From Deinococcus radiopugnans ATCC 19172 (GTDB lineage Bacteria; Deinococcota; Deinococci; Deinococcales; Deinococcaceae), in assembly GCF_006335125.1 (NCBI RefSeq), contig NZ_VDMO01000003.1, positions 186,001-250,000 on the forward strand: a DNA stretch of 64,000 nt. The letters are read 5' to 3'. A program made the position numbers and the translations under genes. The notes under the pieces were generated by a model, which did no database searches, was not told the origin of the DNA, and worked only from the letters and a program-made list of their open reading frames with translations. This document shows, piece by piece, positions 22,489-32,632 of this stretch; within the stretch, counting starts at the first letter, position 1; every line of letters begins with the position of its first letter.

Positions 22489-23733
22489 TCAGTCCACCCC
22501 CACGTCCAGCCGCTGCACGCCGCGCAGCACCGGGTTGGGCTTGAAGGGCGGGTTGGCGTCGGTGACCCGGAGGTTGGGAAAGCGCGTGGCGAGGGCGGCA
22601 AACGTCTCGCTGATTTCCAGCCGCGCCAGACTGGCCCCCAGGCAGTAGTGCGGCCCGGCAGCCAGCGCCAGATGGCGGTTGCTGTTCGGGCGCTCCCAGT
22701 CGATACGGTCAGGATCGCTGAAGACCCCCGGATCACGGTTGGCGGCTCCCAGAATCAGCTGCGCGAGGTTGCCGCCGGGCAGCCTTCTGTCGCCCACGCT
22801 CACGTCCGCGCTCAGGGTGCGGCCATCGAACTGCACCGGGGAGACGACGCGCAGCAGTTCGTCGGCCACGTTGGGGTGGCGGGGGTTTTCCACCAGGGCG
22901 GCCCAGGCGTCCGGCTGGCGCGAGAGTTCCAGCAGGCCGCCGGGAATCAGGTTGCTGGTGGTCTCGTGCCCGGCGGCCAGCAGCAGCACGGCATTGGACA
23001 GCAGCTCGTCGCCGCTCAGGCGCTCGCCGCCGTCCTGCACGGCACTCATGGCGCTCAGCAGGCCGGGTTGCGGGTTGGCACGCAGTTCCTCGGCCAGATC
23101 CTGAAAGAAGGCGCGCATCTCGCGGGCGTCGGCGTCGATGCGGGCCATCAGTTCCGGGGACTGGTTCATGCCGCCCAACAGATCGGCCACGCTCTGCGTC
23201 CAGCCCACGAAACGGGCCTCGTCGTCGCCGTGCAGGCCCAGCATCCCCATGATCACGCGGGCGGGCAGCGGGTTGGACAGCTCGGCCACGATATCGCCGC
23301 CGCCCTTTGCGGCCAGATCGTCCAGCAGCGTGTCCAGCAGCAAGCGCACCAGTTCCCGTTGTTCCTCCACCACTCGGGGCGTGAAGGCCGAGCTGACCAG
23401 ACCGCGCAGCCGCTGGTGCGACAGGCCGTTGTGGAACAGCATCATGGACTGCAGCAGGCGCACGCCCTCGGAACGCTCGCCGTCCAGATTCTGAATGCCG
23501 TTGCCGCTCAGGGCATGCGGTGAGCGCAGCACCGCCGAGCAGGCCGCGTGACCGGTCAGGAACAGGGCCTTCCAGTCGGGGAACTGCGCCTCCAGCACGC
23601 CGCCCTCGCCCAGCGCCCGCACCCGCTCGTAGGCAGGATAGGGATTGGCCAGCGAATTCGGGTCCCACAGGGCATTGACGGCGCTGCCAACGGCGGCGGC
23701 GCGCTCCTGGGTCATAGGCTGAGACATGGTCAT
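22489..23733 (-). CDS. Cytochrome P450
   Basis: 414 residues. I-helix oxygen-binding AGHETTS, ExxR in VADELLR (ELLR form), and heme-ligand loop LAAGPHYCLGASLAR with Cys364. Soluble bacterial type with no membrane anchor. The open frame extends upstream across the divergent gene, but homology starts at MTMSQPMTQ (ATG 23733, or the ATG two codons later). A winged-helix regulator gene is divergent 60 bp away, suggesting local control. Ferredoxin partners are not in the window. Substrate unknown. Confidence 0.93.
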   Translation of the reverse strand: MTMSQPMTQERAAAVGSAVNALWDPNSLANPYPAYERVRALGEGGVLEAQFPDWKALFLTGHAACSAVLRSPHALSGNGIQNLDGERSEGVRLLQSMMLFHNGLSHQRLRGLVSSAFTPRVVEEQRELVRLLLDTLLDDLAAKGGGDIVAELSNPLPARVIMGMLGLHGDDEARFVGWTQSVADLLGGMNQSPELMARIDADAREMRAFFQDLAEELRANPQPGLLSAMSAVQDGGERLSGDELLSNAVLLLAAGHETTSNLIPGGLLELSRQPDAWAALVENPRHPNVADELLRVVSPVQFDGRTLSADVSVGDRRLPGGNLAQLILGAANRDPGVFSDPDRIDWERPNSNRHLALAAGPHYCLGASLARLEISETFAALATRFPNLRVTDANPPFKPNPVLRGVQRLDVGVD

Positions 23734-23756
23734 GCTGTAGCCTGCGCCTTTCTCTA

Positions 23757-23788
23757 CTTGACGCTCAAGCCACTGAATCGAGTAGGCT
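23757..23788 (+). promoter_or_regulatory. Promoter and candidate operator between P450 and regulator genes
   Basis: TTGACG (23758-23763), 19 nt, TAGGCT (23783-23788), then 5 nt to the ATG of the regulator. The perfect palindrome CTTGA-CGC-TCAAG (23757-23769) covers the -35 box. A wider imperfect repeat CTACTTGA / TCGAGTAG (23754-23761, 23778-23785) brackets the promoter. These are the best operator candidates for autoregulation and control of the P450. Confidence 0.5.
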
Positions 23789-23793
23789 GACCC

Positions 23794-24492
23794 ATGCCCC
23801 ATTCCTGGCAGCAGGTGACCGATCCGGACGCTGTGAAAGTGTTTCTGTCGGGCCGTGATCTGCCGGTGCTGGGCGCGTTGATGATGGGCGAGTGGGCGGT
23901 GGGGCCGCTGGCCGCCTCGCTGCACCTGCCGCTGAATGCCGCGCACCACCGCGTGCGCCGCCTGCTGCGGCTGGGGCTGGTGCGCGAGACCCGGCAGACC
24001 GCACGCCGGGGCCGGCCCATCCGCCATTACCGCGCCACCTCGGAAGGCTATCTGGTGCCGTACCACGCCACGCCGCTGGGTTCCCCGGAGGAACTCGTCG
24101 GCATGCAGGAGCGCGACTTCACGGCCCGGTTCCTGCACGCCGTGGTGCAGGCCGCTGCGCCGCTGGTCCGCGACGAGCGCGATGTCGGCCTGCGCGTCTT
24201 TCTGGAGAACGGTGAGGTCACCGTCGACGTGACGCCCACGGCGGGGGCCTTCCAGTCTGCCGAGTTGCTGCGCCCGGATCGCCCGGCCCTGTTGCTGGGC
24301 GGAGCCACGCTGCACCTGACCCCGGCAGAGGCCAAGGCCCTGCAACGCGAGCTGAGCGAGCTGCACGCCCGCTACGCCGCCCGGCGCGGCCCTGAGCGCT
24401 ACCTGCTGCGTCTAGGGCTGACGCCCGACGTACCGGGGGACAACACCGTGCCGGGCGACACCTCCGGGCCAGGTGACGCGCCGGGGAACTGA
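23794..24492 (+). CDS. Winged helix-turn-helix transcriptional regulator (ArsR-like N-terminus)
   Basis: 232 residues. Residues about 20-85 form a winged HTH: LGALMMGEWAVGPLAASLHLPLNAAHHRVRRLLRLGLVRETR with a basic wing (ARRGRPIRHYRAT). The middle (about 100-190) is an unassigned sensor-like region, and the last 20 residues are Gly/Pro/Asp-rich repeats (PGDN, PGDT, PGDA). Divergence from the P450 gene and the palindrome at its promoter suggest it regulates both. Confidence 0.85.
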   Translation: MPHSWQQVTDPDAVKVFLSGRDLPVLGALMMGEWAVGPLAASLHLPLNAAHHRVRRLLRLGLVRETRQTARRGRPIRHYRATSEGYLVPYHATPLGSPEELVGMQERDFTARFLHAVVQAAAPLVRDERDVGLRVFLENGEVTVDVTPTAGAFQSAELLRPDRPALLLGGATLHLTPAEAKALQRELSELHARYAARRGPERYLLRLGLTPDVPGDNTVPGDTSGPGDAPGN

Positions 24493-24520
24493 TCTGGTCT
24501 TTCCTCTGCCTGCCCCTGTC

Positions 24521-25212
24521 CTAGCCTGCCTTGCCCGTCCTGTCCTGCGTGTCTTGCGCCCCACTCTGGCCCAGCAGGACCCACAGCGCCAGCACCGTGG
24601 CCACCACATCCAGCAGGCCGCCCACCCCGTAGACCAGCTGGGCCGGCAGGGTGGTGTCGGCGGAAAAGCCCGCGATGGGCACCACGTTCAGCACGGCCAT
24701 GCCCAGGGCCAGCGCCGCCGAGAGGTTCAGCCAGTCCAGCAGGCGCCTGCGTTTCGCCGGGCTGGCGGGGTCCGGGGCCAGCCGCACCAGTGAGCCGTTC
24801 ACCGCGTTGCTCGACAGGATCGCCGCGCCCCAGACCGTCATCAGGACCGTCAGGGCCAGCGGGTTGGCCTCGGGGGCGCCGCCGGTCAGCAGGCCCAGCA
24901 GGGTCAGCCCCCACAGCGCCGCCCGGAACGACGTCAGCCACGGAAAGGCCACCGCCAGCGCCCGCAGCGTGCCGTTCTCCGGCGGGGTGGCCTGTCCGGC
25001 GCTCAGGCGCGTGAACACCACGGTCCACCACGTCAGGACCAGGGCCGCCAGAAAGGAATCGAAGGCGTTGATCCAGTCCTGCGGCCCCGGCTGACCCCGC
25101 AGCAGGATAAAGGCCACCATGCCGAAGACCGCCACCACCTCGGCCCACAGAAAACCCAGGGCCAGGGGGCGCAGGTGCTGGACCCGCAGCCCCCGCCCCG
25201 TCTTGCCGGCCT

Positions 25213-25216
<4 letters not shown>
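24521..25216 (-). CDS. Integral membrane protein of unknown function
   Basis: 231 residues with about six hydrophobic segments (for example [20 protein letters not shown] and [21 protein letters not shown]). The GTG at 25216 overlaps the gatB TGA as GTGA, so it is translated after gatB. No transporter or enzyme signature. The 27-nt gap to the convergent regulator gene has no terminator. Confidence 0.8.
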
Positions 25217-26670
<1,454 letters not shown>

Positions 26671-26744
26671 GGGGAAAAGAATAGCGCCGAGGCGGAGGTG
26701 GGGCACAGGAAAGGCGAACCAGTCCCAGAAGATTGTCCCTTACC

Positions 26745-26773
26745 TTGCAATCTCTCTAAATTCGTGTTAGAAC
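26745..26773 (+). promoter_or_regulatory. Promoter of the alpha/beta hydrolase gene
   Basis: TTGCAA (26745-26750), 17 nt, TAGAAC (26768-26773). The gene is leadered here: AAAAGGAG lies a few bases before the ATG at 26816, unlike most genes in the window. Confidence 0.5.
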
Positions 26774-26815
26774 AGAATCCAAGACGAGAACTAGCTGAGA
26801 ACAAAAGGAGTTCCG

Positions 26816-27682
26816 ATGGTGACTGAGACCGATCTTATCCTCGAAGATGGGCGCACCCTCCACCTCTACGACACGGGTGCGGAGGGGCTGTCAGACCCGC
26901 TGACCGTGTTCTGGCACCACGGCACGCCCAACATCGGAGCGCCGCCCGAACCTCTTTTTGAGGCAGCCAAACGCCTGAACATCCGCTGGGTGTCGCATGA
27001 CCGCCCCGGTTACGGCGGCTCCTCCCCGCTGCCGGGCCGGGACATCGCTTCGGCAGCTTGGGATGTGGGGCAGATTGCCGACGCGCTGGACATCGCCGAA
27101 TTCGCGGTGATGGGCCATTCGGGGGGTGGGCCGCACGCCCTGGCCTGCGCCGCGCTGCTGCCGGGGCGGGTGCTGGCGGCGGTCAGCGGGGCGGGGCTGG
27201 CCCCGTATGGGGCGGAGGGGCTGGACTACTTCGGGGGCATGAATGGGTCGGGCGCGGCGTCATTGCGTGCAGCGCTGGGCGGACAGGCCGTGAAAGAGGC
27301 TTACGAGGCGTCTGCCCCCGAATTTGTCCCGGAAACGTTCACGGCCGCCGATTACGCTGCCCTCTCCGGTTCGTGGAAGTGGCTGAACAGCGTGGTGGGG
27401 CCAGCCATGCGTGACGGCCCCGGCGGGCTGATTGCCGACGATCTGGCGTATGTCGCGCCGTGGGGCTTCGCGCCAGCGCAGATCGACGTGCCTGTGTTGC
27501 TCCTGCACGGCGCTCAGGACCGCGTGGTTCCCAGCACCCATGCGGACTGGCTGCTCAGACACCTGCCCACGGCGGAATTGTGGCCCGGCCCGGAGGACGG
27601 TCACCTCTCGGTTCTCAACTCGGCGGGGGCGGCGCTGGCGTGGTTGCGGGAACGGGCGCATCAGGTAAAGGCGGCGCGCTAG
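26816..27682 (+). CDS. Alpha/beta hydrolase
   Basis: 288 residues. Oxyanion region WHHGTPN, nucleophile elbow GHSGGGPHALA with the Ser, acidic residue after LLLHGAQDRVVPSTHA and His in PEDGHLSVLNS form a complete triad. A small cap domain lies between. Soluble, no signal peptide. A good AGGAG ribosome binding site. Esterase, lipase-like or haloperoxidase-like; substrate unknown. Confidence 0.92.
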   Translation: MVTETDLILEDGRTLHLYDTGAEGLSDPLTVFWHHGTPNIGAPPEPLFEAAKRLNIRWVSHDRPGYGGSSPLPGRDIASAAWDVGQIADALDIAEFAVMGHSGGGPHALACAALLPGRVLAAVSGAGLAPYGAEGLDYFGGMNGSGAASLRAALGGQAVKEAYEASAPEFVPETFTAADYAALSGSWKWLNSVVGPAMRDGPGGLIADDLAYVAPWGFAPAQIDVPVLLLHGAQDRVVPSTHADWLLRHLPTAELWPGPEDGHLSVLNSAGAALAWLRERAHQVKAAR

Positions 27683-27725
27683 ACGACGGGCGGCTGGGCT
27701 GGATGGTGTCGCCTCCCACCAAGAA

Positions 27726-27760
27726 CCTCCCCCATCCGTCAATTGATCGGATGGGGGAGG
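27726..27760. terminator. Perfect 13-bp hairpin between convergent genes
   Basis: CCTCCCCCATCCG (27726-27738) and CGGATGGGGGAGG (27748-27760) flank a 9-nt loop that itself contains TCAATTGA. No long T tract, but the position between the hydrolase and ctaG stops fits a bidirectional terminator. Confidence 0.75.
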
Positions 27761-27797
27761 GGGAGAGGGCAGACCGGTTCAGATGCGCTAACAGACT

Positions 27798-28622
27798 TCA
27801 GGTGGGGGGCGTGGCCTCGTTGCCTCCGGTCAGTTCCACCAGCCACTGGAACAGCTGGATAAAGGCCAGCGCCAGGGCGGGAATGCCGGCCACCATCATG
27901 ATCCAGCCCGACAGCTGCTGGTTTTGCAGCGGCGAGAGGTTCCACAGGCACAGCGCGTTCACGTAGGGGGTGTACAGCACCTGCGGGGCGTACAGCCACA
28001 CCGACGCGACCGCCATCATGGGAATCGCGGCCAGCAGCCCGAAGCCGCCGCGCGAGCCCATCCCGGCGGGTTGCACGTTCGGCAGGGGGCGCAGGATCAC
28101 GCTCCAGACCAGCAGGCTGCTCAGCAGGTACAGCGCGGGCAGCAGCGCGGCAGCGGTGTTGGTGACCACGCTGGCGTTGAAGCCGGCGGGCACGTTCCAG
28201 AAAATGATCACGGCGGACCACACCGCCAGCGCCACCCAGGGGTCCAGCAGGATGCCCAGCACGCGGGCCGCCGCGCCGCGCGGGTTGATGTGCACGCCGC
28301 GCGGGATGCCCAGCACCACCAGCGGCGGCACGATCTCGGCCAGCAGCATCAGGCGGCCCATGTACAGCGCCATGCTGCTGCCGGTCATGGTCGCCGCGCG
28401 GCTCTGGGTGGTGACCAGCAGCAGCAAGAGGCCCAGCCCGAACATCACGGCCCGCCAGACCGGCCAGCGGGCGCGGCCTTCGGCGCTGCGGCGCGAGACA
28501 AGAAAGCGCCAGAGGTAATACCCGGCCACCAGCAGCGTGGGCACCAGGAACAGCAGGTCCGGGGCCGGGATCAGCAGGTCGAGCAGCGTGGGATCGAGAT
28601 TGATGGGGGCAGGGGTCCTCAC
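27798..28622 (-). CDS. ctaG: Cytochrome c oxidase assembly protein CtaG (caa3 type)
   Basis: 274 residues, about seven transmembrane segments, beginning at GTG 28622 with GAGGA 9-12 nt upstream. Family features include GSSMALYMGRLMLLAEIVPPLVVLG and PWVALAVWSAVIIFWNVPAGFNA and the C-terminal QQLSGWIMMVAG. It helps insert copper into cytochrome c oxidase in the membrane. Last of three same-strand genes (PCuAC, SCO, CtaG) that together serve oxidase metallation. Confidence 0.88.
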   Translation of the reverse strand: MRTPAPINLDPTLLDLLIPAPDLLFLVPTLLVAGYYLWRFLVSRRSAEGRARWPVWRAVMFGLGLLLLLVTTQSRAATMTGSSMALYMGRLMLLAEIVPPLVVLGIPRGVHINPRGAAARVLGILLDPWVALAVWSAVIIFWNVPAGFNASVVTNTAAALLPALYLLSSLLVWSVILRPLPNVQPAGMGSRGGFGLLAAIPMMAVASVWLYAPQVLYTPYVNALCLWNLSPLQNQQLSGWIMMVAGIPALALAFIQLFQWLVELTGGNEATPPT

Positions 28623-28661
28623 AGTATCGTCCTCAAGGCATTCTCCTCAGGGGGTCAGGCT

Positions 28662-29327
28662 TCACGGCGAGGTCTCCAGGACCTGCCGGACATCGGCCAC
28701 CACACGGTCCACCTGGGGCAGCTGGGTGTAGTCCCACAACACGCGCAGCCGCCCGGCGCTGTCGATCAGGTACGTGGCGGTGGTGTGGTTCATCTGGTAG
28801 TCGGCCCCCTTGACCTCGACCCGCTGGTACCCCACGCCGTAATCGCGCGCCACCTCGGCCAGCGCGGGTTCCGGAACGCGCACCCCGGTGGCCTTGCCGA
28901 AATACTCCACGTACTCCTTGAGGCGCTCCGGGCTGTCGCGGGCCGGGTCGACGCTGACCAGCACGGTCTGAAAGCGCTCGCGCTCATCCTCGGGCAGCGC
29001 CGCCTTGACCTTGTCCAGGTACGCCAGCGTCAGCGGGCAGATGTTGGGGCAGTGGGTGAAGCCGAAGAACAGCGCCGTGACCTTGTCGCCCTGCCCCGGC
29101 ACGAAGGCGTAAGGCCGGCCGTCCTGATCGGTGCCGGAAAAACCCGCCGCCGCCGTGTTGCCGCTGTAGGCCGTGCCGTAGAAGGGAAACGGGCTCCGGA
29201 CGCGGGCGAACAGCCACGCGGCGCCCAGCAGCAGCGCCACGGCCACCACGGCCAGCAGCGCCGAGACGTACCACGGGCGCGGGGCCGGCGCACTCTGGAT
29301 TTCGGAAGATGCAGGCAGCTCGGTCAT
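28662..29327 (-). CDS. SCO1/SenC family copper-delivery protein
   Basis: 221 residues. One N-terminal membrane anchor (about residues 18-40) and an extracytoplasmic thioredoxin fold. The copper-binding CxxxC is in FFGFTHCPNICPLTLAYLDKV, and the third ligand His is in YQMNHTTATYLID. SCO proteins load or reduce the CuA centre of cytochrome oxidase subunit II. It starts 4 nt after the PCuAC stop. Confidence 0.93.
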   Translation of the reverse strand: MTELPASSEIQSAPAPRPWYVSALLAVVAVALLLGAAWLFARVRSPFPFYGTAYSGNTAAAGFSGTDQDGRPYAFVPGQGDKVTALFFGFTHCPNICPLTLAYLDKVKAALPEDERERFQTVLVSVDPARDSPERLKEYVEYFGKATGVRVPEPALAEVARDYGVGYQRVEVKGADYQMNHTTATYLIDSAGRLRVLWDYTQLPQVDRVVADVRQVLETSP

Positions 29328-29331
29328 ACGT

Positions 29332-29847
29332 TCAGGGCTTCTTGACGGTGGCCTTGAAGGTGAAGGTCCGTCCGTCCGTGGAGGTCAGGGTCAGGGTCAG
29401 GGTCTCGTTTACCTTCAGCGCCCGCTTGAGCTTCATCAGCATCAGGTGATCGCCGGTATCGCTCAGAACCAGGCGGCCCCCGGCGGGAATGGTCAGGGTC
29501 TCGGTCATGTTCATGCCCTGCATGCCGCCAGACGATTTGGTCGTGACCATCAGCATGCCGTGGTCGGCCACCGTGGTCCGCACGCCGTTCAGGACCACCG
29601 GGGTCTTGCCGCTGTTGAGGAGCGTGCCGAAGACGCTGGTTTCCTTGACCATAGGCGGCACGGCCACCACGGTGGCGTTCACGGCCCTGAGCGGCAGCGT
29701 GCCGGTGGATTTCTGAACAGTGGATTTCTGGGTGGTGGCACTGGGCTTGGAGGCGCTGTGGGCCGTGTGCTGGGCCAGCGCCGGGAGGCTCAGGATCGTT
29801 AGGACGGCCGCGCCGATCAACATTCGGCGGGAGGTCGGGTGGGACAT
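29332..29847 (-). CDS. Copper chaperone PCuAC
   Basis: 171 residues with a signal peptide (MLIGAAVLTILSLPALAQ). The periplasmic Cu(I) site follows the family pattern of His and Met ligands: HGMLM, then GGMQGMNM, then GDHLMLMKL. AAGGAGTT precedes the ATG by 6 nt, and TAGACT at 29913-29918 (reverse strand) is a likely -10 box giving a leader of about 60 nt. It hands copper to SCO/CuA, matching the next two genes. Confidence 0.9.
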   Translation of the reverse strand: MSHPTSRRMLIGAAVLTILSLPALAQHTAHSASKPSATTQKSTVQKSTGTLPLRAVNATVVAVPPMVKETSVFGTLLNSGKTPVVLNGVRTTVADHGMLMVTTKSSGGMQGMNMTETLTIPAGGRLVLSDTGDHLMLMKLKRALKVNETLTLTLTSTDGRTFTFKATVKKP

Positions 29848-30017
29848 GGGGCAACTCCTTGTGAATGAGGGGGCAGCGGTCAACACGGGCGCCGTCTGCC
29901 AGCGACAGGCGCAGTCTAGGCCACGCGTGGGGGCTGAATTGTCCCCCATGTCCCGCCCCTGGTCAGGGTGCTCCGCGGCCGTGGCGCAGCGGGCGGGAAT
30001 GGGGGGTTAACGCCGTT

Positions 30018-31166
30018 CTAGCCTGGCCCCGGCACGTCCAGCACCTGGGTGTGGGCGACCGGGATCTCGCCGCGCAGTCCAGCGGCCCCGGCTTCCCGGC
30101 GCAGATCGTCCATGTTCATCCGGTTGCGTCCAGCGTGTTTGGCGCGGTACAGCCGTCGGTCGGCCAGCGCCAGCAGGCTGGCCGCGTTCCCCGCCTCGCC
30201 CGACAGGGCCGCGCCGATGCTGACCGTCACGCGCGGCAGCGGCTGTGGAGGTTTCTGCTCGGCCAGCGCCTGCTGAATCCGCCGGCCGATCTGCTTCAGG
30301 GCAGTGGGGTCGCCGTGCGTGATCAACAGCACGAATTCCTCCCCGCCCCAGCGGGCCACCAGATCTTCGGCGCGGGCACAGGTCCGCAGGGTGCGGCCCA
30401 GATTCACCAGCACCTGATCACCGACCTCATGCCCATGGGTGTCGTTGACGGTCTTGAACAGGTCGATGTCGACGATCAGCACCCCGATGGACGTGGCCGC
30501 CCTGTCTGTTTCCCCGGCCACGTCCTGGCCGAGGTAGTGTTCTTCGAGTCGCTGCTCCAGCGAGCGGCGGTTGGGCAGCCCGGTCAGGGCGTCGGTCAGG
30601 GCCAGATCCGCGTACAGCGCCGTGCGGGACAGCTCCTGCTGCAGCTGCCGCCCGGTCACGGCCATCTGCCCGATCAGGAACAGCAGGAAGCCGGTGTACA
30701 GCAGCGGCACCGGATCGGCCAGCCCAGGGCCACCCGGTCCCCAGTCGCCCAGCCCCTGCCGCAGCACCAGGGCGATCAGCGCCGCGTACAGCAGGCCACC
30801 CCGCACCGCCGCCTGTTTCAGGGGCAACAGGCCGAACCAGACGACGAAAAACAGCAGTACAGTCAGCGACTCCCGCGCCCCCAGGGCCAGACTGCGCGCG
30901 TAGAAATCCCACAGAAAGTAAGTGGCCCCGATGTTCGCGCACCACACCACCAGCACGTCCAGCCGGTGTGCCGAGACCCGGCGGCTCAGGACGGCAGGCA
31001 GCAGCGCGGCGCTCAGAACCGCCACCGCCGCGGCCCGCCAGTTGCCCTGCGGCAGTTCCCCGACGGCGATGGCCGCGTGGACCGCCACCGAACATGCACA
31101 CAGCACCAGGTAGCCTCGCCGGCGCATGGCCTCGAGCCTCTGTTCGCGCAGGGCGTGCTCCGGCAT
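30018..31166 (-). CDS. Membrane-bound diguanylate cyclase (GGDEF)
   Basis: 382 residues. The N-terminal half has about six hydrophobic segments. The C-terminal GGDEF domain (about 195-350) has DALTGLPNRRSLEQRL, DIDLFKTVNDTHGH and the catalytic GGEEF. RAED five residues earlier matches the RxxD product-inhibition site. It should make cyclic di-GMP from GTP in response to a membrane-sensed cue. TAGGAT stands 6 nt before the ATG. No EAL or PilZ gene nearby. Confidence 0.95.
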   Translation of the reverse strand: MPEHALREQRLEAMRRRGYLVLCACSVAVHAAIAVGELPQGNWRAAAVAVLSAALLPAVLSRRVSAHRLDVLVVWCANIGATYFLWDFYARSLALGARESLTVLLFFVVWFGLLPLKQAAVRGGLLYAALIALVLRQGLGDWGPGGPGLADPVPLLYTGFLLFLIGQMAVTGRQLQQELSRTALYADLALTDALTGLPNRRSLEQRLEEHYLGQDVAGETDRAATSIGVLIVDIDLFKTVNDTHGHEVGDQVLVNLGRTLRTCARAEDLVARWGGEEFVLLITHGDPTALKQIGRRIQQALAEQKPPQPLPRVTVSIGAALSGEAGNAASLLALADRRLYRAKHAGRNRMNMDDLRREAGAAGLRGEIPVAHTQVLDVPGPG

Positions 31167-31252
31167 GGCCCCATCCTAGGTGGGCGGTTGATGGACCGCT
31201 ACTGGATTTGACACACACGTTTCTCTCATTCTTCTGGTGCGGCTCCCACCCT

Positions 31253-32182
31253 TCAGGACAGCTGACGTTCCCAGGTCACCCACATGCGCTCCACGCGGTA
31301 GCCCAGCCGGGTGTTGACCCGCAGCATCGGCAGGTTCAGCACCGTGCCGCCGGTTCCGGCGTGGGTGTGGCCTGCGGTCCTGGCCCATTCCAGCGCGTGG
31401 GCCTTGACCAGCGTGGCCAGCCCTCGGGCGCGGTGGTCCGGGTGGGTCACCGTAGACTCGCTTTCCACTTCAGCGCCTTCCGGCGTCAATCGGGTCAGCG
31501 CCACGATCTCGCCGCGCCAGCGCACCACGAAAACCGTTTCTTCCCGCACGATCATCTCGCGCAGCCCGGCGGCGCTCAGGGGGTCAGGTGTGGTGGTGGG
31601 GTTGCGCGGGGCGTCGGCCAGCCCACGCTGATGCAGGGCGGACAGGGCGGCCCAGTCGGCGTCCGGCGCGTCGTTGGCAAGCTGCTCGGTCTCGTAGCCC
31701 TTCAGGAAAAGGCGTTCTTCCAGCGGTTGAAAGGCCGCAAAATCGAAGCTAATCAGGTCCAGATGGGCGCCCCAGGACTGCCACGCATTGCGGAAGCCTG
31801 CTGCGGAAAAGAACTCCATCTGCTCGCCGAAATCCTCGCGCGTGACGCCCAGCAGCCGCGAGAAGCCGGGCGGCAGGGCGGCCAGATGTGCCAGATACAG
31901 CGGCGTGAAGGCGGCCCCGGCGCCGGCCAGATCCAGCCGCAGGGCGTCCGGCGTGGCCTCCCCAAACGGTGACAGGTGGGCGGTGGCGACGATCTCCGCG
32001 CCCTGGAGCGCCACCAGACGGAGACGCTGTGGATCGGCGCTTTCCCGGAAGTGTTCCGGCCGGTACGTCCAGTGGCCGCGCACGCTGTCTGTGACGAGGC
32101 GGGCGACGGTGGGAGCATCGGCGTTCTGGAAGGGACGTACTGTGAAAGTGCCTGCTGCACTGTGGTCGTGGGTTTCGCTCAT
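31253..32182 (-). CDS. Two-domain GNAT acetyltransferase
   Basis: 309 residues with two GNAT-like halves: FTVRPFQNADAPTVARLV opens the first, a degenerate copy. The second carries the clear CoA motif THPDHRARGLATLVKAHALEWA and RVNTRLGYRVERMWVTWERQL. Such tandem GNATs include mycothiol-synthase-like and unknown enzymes; the substrate is not evident. Upstream, CGCCA-AA-TGGCG near 32229-32240 is a short palindrome that could bind a regulator. Confidence 0.87.
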   Translation of the reverse strand: MSETHDHSAAGTFTVRPFQNADAPTVARLVTDSVRGHWTYRPEHFRESADPQRLRLVALQGAEIVATAHLSPFGEATPDALRLDLAGAGAAFTPLYLAHLAALPPGFSRLLGVTREDFGEQMEFFSAAGFRNAWQSWGAHLDLISFDFAAFQPLEERLFLKGYETEQLANDAPDADWAALSALHQRGLADAPRNPTTTPDPLSAAGLREMIVREETVFVVRWRGEIVALTRLTPEGAEVESESTVTHPDHRARGLATLVKAHALEWARTAGHTHAGTGGTVLNLPMLRVNTRLGYRVERMWVTWERQLS

Positions 32183-32346
32183 GGCATCATCCTGAGCCGT
32201 CGGCCCGGCCAGGGGCGAATCTTCCTGCTACGCCAAATGGCGCATTTCCTGCATATGCGGCGGGCGAATACTGGGGATTGCCTCCACTCGACGCCAGGGG
32301 CTGGTATCCAACGGGATTCATACTCAGCCTCCATACACAGACACAC

Positions 32347-32375
32347 TTGACACGATTACGCTTGTGGCGTATTCT
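32347..32375 (+). promoter_or_regulatory. Near-consensus sigma-70 promoter
   Basis: TTGACA (32347-32352), 17 nt, TATTCT (32370-32375). This is the strongest promoter match in the window. It points at a stretch with no convincing protein start until 32633, which makes it a candidate ncRNA promoter. Start predicted near 32382. Confidence 0.7.
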
Positions 32376-32381
32376 GTTGCT

Positions 32382-32512
32382 ACCGGAACGGGAGCGCCGA
32401 TGGTGTGTTCGCAGTCCAGACCGGAGGAAGCGTGGACTTCCTCAGTTCCAAAGATCAGAGCATTGCCAGAACAAGCCGCGTCCCTGCCAAGTGTGGGGGC
32501 GCGGCTTCGTCG
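32382..32512 (+). ncRNA. Candidate structured small RNA
   Basis: Downstream of the TTGACA/TATTCT promoter lie two clear hairpins. GAGGAAG/CTTCCTC with a 6-nt loop is at 32424-32443. AAGCCGCGTCCC/GGGGCGCGGCTT is at 32473-32507, a 12-bp stem with one G-U pair and an 11-nt loop. The second could be the 3' end, though it is not followed by a T run. No known RNA family is recognised. It could instead be the long 5' leader of the small gene at 32633 and the RIO kinase. Confidence 0.45.
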
Positions 32513-32632
32513 TGGGCCGCCGGAAAGGCGGGAAGGTGACGCCCGCCGCATTAGGCATGATGGCCTATCCCCATTTCCCTCCGGTGCATTCCCTGCTACG
32601 CTCCTGACATCACCGAAAAAGGAGGTGCGCTT

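Noticed and set aside
22489..24366. Extension of the P450 frame across the divergent regulator gene
   Set aside because: The added 211 residues are antisense to a clear winged-helix gene; P450 homology begins near 23733.
32400..32450. CCGGAGGAAGC resembling the SRP RNA tetraloop region
   Set aside because: The surrounding conserved SRP helix 8 bases are absent and the local hairpin GAGGAAG/CTTCCTC folds differently.
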